Of a DNA stretch of 20,622 nucleotides, positions 6,985 through 13,477 are shown piece after piece. Below the pieces are notes generated by a model that did not search any database, was not told the origin of the DNA, and saw only the letters and a program-made list of their open reading frames with translations. The translations under genes were made by a program, and so were the position numbers. Within the stretch, counting starts at the first letter, position 1; each line of letters begins with the position of its first letter. Origin of the DNA: CAYRTD01 sp964426915 (GTDB lineage Bacteria > Bacteroidota > Bacteroidia > Bacteroidales > GCA-2748055); the NCBI GenBank assembly GCA_964426915.1, contig CAYRTD010000068.1, positions 1-20,622 of the forward strand. The letters are read 5' to 3'.

Positions 6985-7190
6985 AAACCGATCACAGATT
7001 ACCTCCTCCCCCACACCGATTACCGATCACCGATTACCTCCTTTCCCACACCGATTACCGATCACCGATTACCTCCTTTCCCACCGATTACCGATCACCG
7101 ATTACCTCCTTTCCCACCGATTACCTCCTTTCCCACCGATTACCTCCTTTCCCACCGATTACCGATTACCTCTTCCTCCTCTTCCTCCCC
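6985..7190. repeat. Nested tandem-repeat array upstream of mnmA
   Basis: The core unit CCGATTACCTCCTTTCCCA (19 bp) occurs five times without change. Two near-identical 33-bp units (7051-7083 and 7084-7116) and a 35-bp first unit (7016-7050) add a CCGATTACCGATCA block before the core. Two 19-bp units lack that block (7117-7135 and 7136-7154). Degenerate flanks extend from 6985 to 7190. The block is itself built of roughly 8-9-bp CCGATTAC/CCGATCAC words, so the array is hierarchical. The strand is strongly pyrimidine-rich. The 19-bp period is not a multiple of three, so the long open frame across it is not evidence for coding. The rest of the 394-bp gap (6832-6984) holds only the ATGATT fragment. 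Confidence 0.85.
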
Positions 7191-7199
7191 ATCTTTTAC

Positions 7200-7207
7200 T
7201 ATCTTTG
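7200..7207 (+). promoter_or_regulatory. -7 promoter element of mnmA
   Basis: TATCTTTG is an exact TAnnTTTG match ending 18 bp before the ATG at 7226, predicting a leader of only about 12 nt. The tandem-repeat array occupies the position where the -33 element would lie, and no TTTG is seen there. Confidence 0.65.
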
Positions 7208-7225
7208 TACCCAATTAACAAAAAC

Positions 7226-8404
7226 ATGAAGAAAAAAGTAGTCATCGGACTGTCAGGTGGAGTAGATTCAAGCGTGGCGGCATACATGCTCAAAAAACAG
7301 GGCTATGATGTTACCGCTGTGTTTATGATAAACTGGCATGATAAAACAGGTGTGTTAAAAGGGGATTGTCCCTGGGATGAAGACGTGACTTTTGCTGAAC
7401 TTGTAGCCAAAAAACTGGAAATACCTTTTCATGTCGTTGATCTTAGTGAAAGCTATAAGGAAAGGGTAATTGACTATATGTTCAGGGAATATGAACTGGG
7501 AAGGACACCAAACCCGGATGTTCTTTGTAACAGGGAAATTAAATTTGATGAATTTTTCAGGGCTCTTGAGCCTTTTAATGCAGATTTTATAGCTACCGGT
7601 CATTATTGCCGGAAGGGAGAGCTGATGGTAAACGGGGAAAAAGTATATCGTTTGTTTGCGGGAGCCGATAAGGCAAAGGATCAAAGTTATTTTCTTTGTC
7701 AGCTAAATCAGGCTCAGTTATCAAAAACCTTATTTCCTATCGGCCATTTACAGAAACAGGAGGTAAGAAGGATTGCCCGGAACCTGAAACTGGCTTCGGC
7801 AGAAAAAAGAGATTCTCAGGGTATTTGTTTTGTAGGAAAAGTGGATCTGCCCACTTTCCTGCAGCAAAAACTGGAAGTCAAACAAGGGGATGTGATTGAA
7901 ATTCCTGCGGATTCTTCTTTATTTAAGCATCCTGACAAGCCGGAGGATCTGCCTGAACTGGCAAAGTCCCTTAAATACAAACCTGAGAATGGTTTCGTTA
8001 CCGGAAGGCATAAAGGAGCTCATTTTTTCACCATAGGTCAGAGAAAAGGCTTGAATATCGGTGGAAAGAAAGAACCTCTGTTTGTTCTGGATACAGATGT
8101 GGATAAGAATATTATTTATGTGGGTCAGGGTCAGGATCATCCGGGTCTTTACCGTAAAGCACTAAAAGTTGAGTCAGGAGAGGTTCACTGGTTAAGGGAA
8201 GATATGAAGCATGAAGATCCCCGTCCTGAAAATTACCTTGTAAGAATACGATACCGCCAGCCTTTGCAGCATGGATCGCTGATCCGGAGAGAAGATGGTT
8301 TGTATGTTACTTTCAGGGAGGCTCAGCGGGGTATCACTCCCGGTCAGTTCGTTGCATGGTATAGGGATGAAGAGTTGCTGGGTTCAGGAGTGATCTCCGA
8401 ATAG
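7226..8404 (+). CDS. mnmA: tRNA-specific 2-thiouridylase MnmA
   Basis: A 392-aa enzyme that adds sulfur to U34 of tRNA-Lys, -Glu and -Gln in the cytoplasm, using ATP and a persulfide relay. The PP-loop SGGVDSS lies at 10-16. The catalytic cysteines are C101 (NPDVLCNREIKF) and C201 (DSQGICFVG), spaced as in known MnmA proteins. The tRNA-contact region GHYCRK and the FTIGQRKGL and TPGQF motifs are present. A stretch around 228-262 looks like an insertion relative to the short enterobacterial form. The frame is open 95 codons further upstream, but that segment is the pyrimidine-rich repeat array. The ATG at 7226 is chosen because the family motif begins at once (MKKKVVIGLSGGVDSS) and a -7 element lies just before it. 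Confidence 0.97.
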   Translation: MKKKVVIGLSGGVDSSVAAYMLKKQGYDVTAVFMINWHDKTGVLKGDCPWDEDVTFAELVAKKLEIPFHVVDLSESYKERVIDYMFREYELGRTPNPDVLCNREIKFDEFFRALEPFNADFIATGHYCRKGELMVNGEKVYRLFAGADKAKDQSYFLCQLNQAQLSKTLFPIGHLQKQEVRRIARNLKLASAEKRDSQGICFVGKVDLPTFLQQKLEVKQGDVIEIPADSSLFKHPDKPEDLPELAKSLKYKPENGFVTGRHKGAHFFTIGQRKGLNIGGKKEPLFVLDTDVDKNIIYVGQGQDHPGLYRKALKVESGEVHWLREDMKHEDPRPENYLVRIRYRQPLQHGSLIRREDGLYVTFREAQRGITPGQFVAWYRDEELLGSGVISE

Positions 8405-8420
8405 GAGTTTTTCTAAACTC
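8405..8420. terminator. Small hairpin between convergent mnmA and lipocalin genes
   Basis: GAGTTT and AAACTC form a perfect 6-bp stem around TTCT, starting at the base after the mnmA stop. The two genes converge with only 22 bp between them, so a bidirectional terminator is plausible. The flanks are only weakly T-rich and the stem is AT-rich, so strength is doubtful. Confidence 0.35.
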
Positions 8421-8426
8421 TGTCTC

Positions 8427-8972
8427 TCATTTCCTCTTTCCTTCCTTATGCTCTGTATGCTCCGTCCGTATAAACTTCGAAACATCAAAACCCTTTGATT
8501 CCAGATTGTTGATCATCCTGGAAATTATTTCTTCATCAGGGTTGGGGGTTCTTGAAAGGATCCATGCATAATCGCGGCTCGGTCCTCCGACACATGCATA
8601 TTGATAATCTTCCTTAAGATCAAGGATCCAGTAGTCGGCGCGAAAGGGCCAGATAAACTGAACTTTCAGTTTTGAATTATTGCTGCCTTTAACAGGGAAG
8701 GCTTTTCCTGAAATAGTCTTGACACTTCCATTTCTGCTTTTTATGCATCTGTTGAAAACTTCTATGTAATTTTTATTTGTCAGGCGGTATTCAGCAGTTA
8801 TATCCGTACAACCATTCAAAAAGGTAGAAGGAAAATGCGCAATGTCATACCATTTTCCTGCATACTTTTCAAGATCAACTTCTTCAACAGTTTCCAGCGG
8901 GGTAGAGCTATTCATTATACATGAAGTTAGACTAATAAAAAATATAAAAAGGTTGAATATTGTGATCTTCAT
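8427..8972 (-). CDS. Blc-like lipocalin family lipoprotein
   Basis: A 181-aa lipocalin of the bacterial Blc type, probably membrane-anchored. Residues 1-17 are a hydrophobic signal peptide followed by a lipobox, LTSC, with lipidated C18. The lipocalin fingerprint GKWYDIAHFP lies at 39-48. The strand motif FNRC (73-76) and the late motif SRDYAWILSRTP (132-143) are characteristic. C55 and C76 could form a disulfide. Blc proteins bind fatty acids or lysophospholipids and are linked to envelope stress; the ligand here is inferred only. The last residues (TEHTEHKEGKRK) are a charged tail beyond the barrel. The gene runs against mnmA and is divergent from addA. A TATTTTCG box at 9032-9039 is a possible promoter. 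Confidence 0.92.
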   Translation of the reverse strand: MKITIFNLFIFFISLTSCIMNSSTPLETVEEVDLEKYAGKWYDIAHFPSTFLNGCTDITAEYRLTNKNYIEVFNRCIKSRNGSVKTISGKAFPVKGSNNSKLKVQFIWPFRADYWILDLKEDYQYACVGGPSRDYAWILSRTPNPDEEIISRMINNLESKGFDVSKFIRTEHTEHKEGKRK

Positions 8973-9031
8973 TGGTTAGCTTTGGTATTCACTGTTCTCG
9001 GTTTTAACAGACTGACCGCAATTATGTTCTG

Positions 9032-9039
9032 CGAAAATA
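9032..9039 (-). promoter_or_regulatory. Candidate -7 element for the lipocalin gene
   Basis: On the minus strand the sequence reads TATTTTCG, one change from TAnnTTTG, 59 bp before the lipocalin ATG. No good -33 box is seen. The same octamer occurs before addA on the other strand. Confidence 0.35.
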
Positions 9040-9090
9040 ATAAGAATATTGGTAATTCTCCTTTTCCCTGTCCAAAAAATCAGAATAAGT

Positions 9091-9155
9091 ATACTAATGT
9101 ATTCGAGGATTTAAAATTTTTGCAGCAACGCAGATAATGGACATTATGGACAGAC
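9091..9155 (-). repeat. Dispersed repeat, truncated copy C
   Basis: Read on the minus strand, the end motif GTCTGTCCATAATGTCC (9155-9139) is followed after five bases by the internal module (9133-9091), which differs from 103-145 at one of 43 positions. In copy A the same two modules are 56 bp apart, so copy C is a compact or internally deleted version with only one end. It lies in the divergent gap between the lipocalin and addA, between their candidate promoters. Confidence 0.8.
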
Positions 9156-9195
9156 ACTCAAAATAATTGTCTTTTCGTTTATCGTAATTATTAGC

Positions 9196-9203
9196 TATTT
9201 TCG
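9196..9203 (+). promoter_or_regulatory. Candidate -7 element for the addA operon
   Basis: TATTTTCG matches TAnnTTTG at seven of eight positions and ends 12 bp before the addA ATG. A TTG lies at 9167-9169, but the 26-bp gap is longer than usual. The call is moderate. Confidence 0.4.
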
Positions 9204-9215
9204 AATACTGAAATA

Positions 9216-12200
9216 ATGAAAAATTTACAACTTTATACCGCTTCAGCCGGTTCGGGGAAGACTTATCAACTGGCTCTCAATTATATCTGCGAACTTTTTT
9301 CCGACCCCAATGCCTACCGGCATATTCTTGCAGTTACTTTCACCAATAAGGCGGCTGCAGAAATGAAGAGGCGTATCCTGGAAAAACTTTTTCAGCTAAG
9401 CAGGGAGATGGATGAGGCCGGTGGCTATGCCGATTATCTGATCGAAAATGAGATCGTTAAGGATAAGGAGGAGCTAAAACAGATATCAGCTTCTCTCTTA
9501 CAAAATATTCTTCATGATTATTCCTCTTTTTATGTTCAGACGATCGATAAGTTTTTTCAATGGGTCATACGGGGATTTACCCGGGAGATTGGCCTTCAAA
9601 ACGGATACAATCTTGAACTGGATAGCTCGGTGGTTTTATCTGAAGCTGTTGACCTGCTGATCTGGAGCATGGAGGAGGACGAGCAGCTCAAGTCCTGGCT
9701 GATAAGATTTGCAGAAGATAAAATAAATGAAGGAAAATCCTGGGATTTTTATAAAGATGTCTATATGCTCGGAAGGGAGGTCTTCAAAGAAAGCTACCAG
9801 TCTGTTCAGGAAGAAACCGGAAATCATGAAGAAAGAAATAAAAAGTTTGATACTCTGCGGAAAAAGCTGAATACAGCCATCCGGAACTTTGAAATATCCA
9901 TTAAAAGCAGGGGCCAGAAGGCTCTTGAAATGATCGACAGGGCAGGATTGCAGGTTCAGGATTTTAAAGGTGGTAGGCGAGGAGTTGCCACGATATTTAC
10001 CAAGGCGGCTCTTAAGCCGGTAACTGATTTTAATCCCTCAGATACAAACCGGAACGGGGCGTTGGATTTTTCATACTGGATCAAAAAAAATGATCCCCGT
10101 GAATCAGAAATATTGAGCCTCTACGAGGGCGGATTACAGAGCCTGATCACAGAGATACTGGATATATGGGACAATCAGAAAGGGTCATATTTTACCGCCC
10201 TTGCACTGAAAAACAATATCTATAGTTTTGGAATATTAAATGATATTTCAGATAGAATAAGGGAAATAACAAGAGATAAGAATCTCTTTCTGATATCTGA
10301 TTCATCCATGTTCCTGAAGAAGATCACCGGAGAAAATGATGCTCCCTTTATCTTTGAAAAAGCAGGAAATTACTTTTCCAATTATATGCTAGACGAATTT
10401 CAGGATACTTCAAGGTTCCAGTGGGATAATTTTCTTCCCTTAATTGAAAACGGACTTTCAACGGGAAAAAACAGCGTTGTGGTTGGTGATGTAAAACAAT
10501 CCATTTACCGGTGGCGGAACAGCGACTGGAAAATACTTGCCGCGGAACTCACCGATAAAATTGGGCCGGATAGGATCCATAATATTTCACTCGACACTAA
10601 TTACCGGAGCGCCAAAAACATTATAGCATTCAATAATTCAGTATTTCATGCAGCTCCCGCAGTTATTAAGGAATTGATGGTTGACAGGCTTAGTGGTGAA
10701 GATCTTCCCGGGTTCGAAAATTACTGGCTGGAACTTATGGACCGTGTTTATGGTGAACCCAGGCAGAAATTCTTCAAAGGTCTTATGGGAGTCGACAGTT
10801 ATATCACCCACAGGTTTTTACCTCCGGTGAATAAAAGCGAGCGCCTGGAGTTTATAGAAGAATGGCTTCCCGGCCTGATCAGAGATCTGCAGGACAGGAA
10901 TTACCGTGCAGGAGATATTACCATACTGGTTCGAACCCGGACTGAAGGACGGGAAATTGCCCGGATATTAATGGATCAAAGTATCACATCCGAAAAGGAA
11001 TATAATTTTAACGTTATTTCTAACGATTCCCTTTTTCTTGCCAATAACTCTGCAGTCAGGTTCCTTACTGCCTTGCTTAAGTTTTTTAATCAATCGCATG
11101 ACCGGTTAAATATTAGCTACATAAAGCACGAATATCTTTATTCCCTCAGGGAAAAGCCTGAGGAAGAAGTTGACTGGCATAAGGTTTTTTGTGAAGGCAG
11201 TTCCGGAAGTGAATCTGATCCGTTGGATCATAGTTTTCAGCTCTTTGAAAAGGAAATTCCCAGATTAAGAAAGCTTCCCCTATATGATCTGACCGAAGCC
11301 TTGATCGGTATTTTCAAATTAAATCAAAACGAGGATAAAATTGCTTATGTGCAGGCCTTTCAGGATGTTGTTCTGGAATTCATCAGAAAGGAAACAAGCG
11401 ATATATCCGCATTTCTCAGTTACTGGGAAAATGCTTCTGCCTCAGCAACCCTGAATGTTTCAGAAACGCAGGATGCACTCAGGATAATGACAATGCATAA
11501 AGCTAAGGGGTTGGAATTCAGGGTGGTGATAATCCCGTTTTGCGACTGGAACCTGGAGCCCGACATAACAGGGAACCGGAAGACTCCGCTTTGGCCTTCA
11601 ACTGATGGAACAGAATTCGGTGAATTCAGCCATATGCCTGTGATGTATGGAAAACAAATGAGAGAATCTTTATTCAAAAAAGATTATTATGAAGAGATGT
11701 TCCGGACTTTCGTGGATAACCTTAACCTGCTTTACGTTGCATTTACACGGGCCGGGCGTGAGTTGCATGTCTGTTCAAAAACTGGTGACAAAAAGGGGAA
11801 TGTGAAAAATGTTGGAGACCTTGTCCTCAAAATTCTGATGGATGCCCCTGATAGTAATGACCAATCCGATTATCCGGCTGCAGATCTGAGATCCGGTTTT
11901 GACCGGGAGAACCGTATTTTTTCCTACGGTACTCCTGAATTATTTGTGCCTCCTTCAGCAGAAGCAAAAGATATCACTACCCAAATTTTAACTGAATATC
12001 CCGTTACAGAAACAACAACAAAACTGGCTCTGAATCATAAAAACATATATCTTTCAGATCTCAAAGAGGATGAAAAAGGATATACAGGTTATGGCACCCA
12101 GATGCACGAGATCCTTGCAGGAATAGAGGAATATAAAGATATCCCTTATGCCGTGAGAAATGCCTGGCTGAAGGGGTTACTCAGCACACAGGAAAGAGAC

Positions 12201-12509
12201 GATCTTCAAAAAGAGCTCTCGGATCTGCTTCTTACGGAACCTTTTGAGGATTGGTTTTCAGGTCACTGGCAGTGCAGGCTTGAAGCAGATATTATGACCT
12301 CCGGCGGGGAAATATTGCGTCCCGACCGTGTGATGATAAGGGAAGATACCGCCATTATTCTGGACTATAAGTTCGGGAATGAGAAGAAAGCAGCTTACAA
12401 AGAGCAGCTTCGCCGATATTATGAGGCTCTGAGGTCTGCCGGTTATGAAAATATAAAATTATATTTGTGGTACTACAGTTTGAATGAAACAGAGGAGGTG
12501 AAGATATGA
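9216..12509 (+). CDS. addA: AddA-like UvrD/Rep helicase-nuclease (RecB-type subunit)
   Basis: A 1097-aa superfamily 1 helicase fused to a C-terminal nuclease. Helicase motifs: Walker A ASAGSGKT (9-16), FTNKAAAEM, Walker B LDEFQDTS with D393/E394, VGDVKQSIYRWR near 425, the TMHKAKGLEF motif and LYVAFTRAGREL (motif VI). The C-terminus is a RecB-family PD-(D/E)XK nuclease: H964 in GTQMHEI, D1037 in RPDRVM, and D1050/K1052 in LDYK. All catalytic residues are present. With the AddB-like protein two genes downstream it should unwind and degrade double-strand break ends and load the recombinase. Its TGA stop overlaps the ATG of the radical SAM gene by 4 bp. The ATG at 9216 is favoured because Walker A follows directly. 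Confidence 0.93.
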   Translation: MKNLQLYTASAGSGKTYQLALNYICELFSDPNAYRHILAVTFTNKAAAEMKRRILEKLFQLSREMDEAGGYADYLIENEIVKDKEELKQISASLLQNILHDYSSFYVQTIDKFFQWVIRGFTREIGLQNGYNLELDSSVVLSEAVDLLIWSMEEDEQLKSWLIRFAEDKINEGKSWDFYKDVYMLGREVFKESYQSVQEETGNHEERNKKFDTLRKKLNTAIRNFEISIKSRGQKALEMIDRAGLQVQDFKGGRRGVATIFTKAALKPVTDFNPSDTNRNGALDFSYWIKKNDPRESEILSLYEGGLQSLITEILDIWDNQKGSYFTALALKNNIYSFGILNDISDRIREITRDKNLFLISDSSMFLKKITGENDAPFIFEKAGNYFSNYMLDEFQDTSRFQWDNFLPLIENGLSTGKNSVVVGDVKQSIYRWRNSDWKILAAELTDKIGPDRIHNISLDTNYRSAKNIIAFNNSVFHAAPAVIKELMVDRLSGEDLPGFENYWLELMDRVYGEPRQKFFKGLMGVDSYITHRFLPPVNKSERLEFIEEWLPGLIRDLQDRNYRAGDITILVRTRTEGREIARILMDQSITSEKEYNFNVISNDSLFLANNSAVRFLTALLKFFNQSHDRLNISYIKHEYLYSLREKPEEEVDWHKVFCEGSSGSESDPLDHSFQLFEKEIPRLRKLPLYDLTEALIGIFKLNQNEDKIAYVQAFQDVVLEFIRKETSDISAFLSYWENASASATLNVSETQDALRIMTMHKAKGLEFRVVIIPFCDWNLEPDITGNRKTPLWPSTDGTEFGEFSHMPVMYGKQMRESLFKKDYYEEMFRTFVDNLNLLYVAFTRAGRELHVCSKTGDKKGNVKNVGDLVLKILMDAPDSNDQSDYPAADLRSGFDRENRIFSYGTPELFVPPSAEAKDITTQILTEYPVTETTTKLALNHKNIYLSDLKEDEKGYTGYGTQMHEILAGIEEYKDIPYAVRNAWLKGLLSTQERDDLQKELSDLLLTEPFEDWFSGHWQCRLEADIMTSGGEILRPDRVMIREDTAIILDYKFGNEKKAAYKEQLRRYYEALRSAGYENIKLYLWYYSLNETEEVKI

Positions 12510-13477
12510 TCGGGGAAGGAAATTATCCGTGGGGCCATAGCAGAAGGTATAATGCCTTTGCTGAATATATCCGGAAAAGCTTTGGCGGAAGGGTACAGAA
12601 GCTGAGCATTGATGCAGGTTTCACCTGCCCCAACCGCGACGGACTCAAGGGCATCAGAGGATGCAGCTATTGTAACAATGAGGCCTTCAATCCATCTTAT
12701 TGTGAACCGGAAAAACCTGTAAAACAGCAAATTCTTGAAGGTATTGAATTTCATCGCCGCCGGTACCGGAAGGCTAAAGGTTTCCTGGCTTACTTTCAGG
12801 CATATTCGAATACATATGCTCCCTTGCCGGTGTTACGATCAAGATATGAAGAAGCTTTGAGTATAGATGCCGTAGAGGGTCTTATTATTGGCACCCGGCC
12901 GGATTGTGTGGATGATGAAATACTGGATTATCTTGCAGAACTGAGCGAGCAGGTTTACCTGACAATTGAATTCGGAATCGAATCGTGTTACGATAAGACA
13001 CTGACAAAAATTAACAGGGGACATGATTTCAGAACCACCGTAAAAGCGCTGGAAGATTGCAGGAAAAGAAATATACGAACCGGAGGACACATGATCATAG
13101 GACTTCCTGGTGAAAGCAGGGAGGATATTCTGGCTGAAGCCGGGATCCTATCCGGATTACCGGTTGATCAACTTAAATTTCATCAGTTGCAGATTGTGAA
13201 GGCTACCCCGATGGCAGTGGAATTGGAAAAGAATCCTGAATCAATTTCATTTTTTGAAATCAATGAATATCTTGAACTGATGAGAGAGTTTATCGAAAGA
13301 CTTGATCCGCGGATCGTAATAGAAAGAATAGCGGGAGAAACCAATCCCGGTTACAACATACACCATGCATGGGGAATGCGCTATGATCAGATCCTGAATA
13401 AATTTGAACAGGAACTTGAAAAATCGGACAGCTGGCAGGGAAAAAAATTTGATTTTCAAAAACGGGGAATTTCTTAA
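12506..13477 (+). CDS. TIGR01212-type radical SAM protein (YhcC/YtqA-like)
   Basis: A 323-aa radical SAM enzyme. The 4Fe-4S cysteines are C41, C53 and C56 (C-X11-C-X2-C), the wide spacing typical of the TIGR01212 family (E. coli YhcC, B. subtilis YtqA) rather than CX3CX2C. The N-terminal WGHSRRYNAFAEYIRKSFGGRVQK and AGFTCPNRDG are hallmarks, as are IEFGIES and GGHMIIGLPGE later in the barrel. The reaction of this family is not firmly assigned; I give none. It starts inside the addA stop (ATGA, 4-bp overlap) and its TAA shares one base with the ATG of addB, so the three genes are probably translationally coupled. Its place between the two nuclease subunits is notable but does not by itself show a role in repair. 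Confidence 0.93.
   Translation: MIGEGNYPWGHSRRYNAFAEYIRKSFGGRVQKLSIDAGFTCPNRDGLKGIRGCSYCNNEAFNPSYCEPEKPVKQQILEGIEFHRRRYRKAKGFLAYFQAYSNTYAPLPVLRSRYEEALSIDAVEGLIIGTRPDCVDDEILDYLAELSEQVYLTIEFGIESCYDKTLTKINRGHDFRTTVKALEDCRKRNIRTGGHMIIGLPGESREDILAEAGILSGLPVDQLKFHQLQIVKATPMAVELEKNPESISFFEINEYLELMREFIERLDPRIVIERIAGETNPGYNIHHAWGMRYDQILNKFEQELEKSDSWQGKKFDFQKRGIS

Noticed and set aside
6985..7190. CRISPR array
   Set aside because: The units are contiguous tandem repeats with no unique spacers of constant length, and no cas gene is present.
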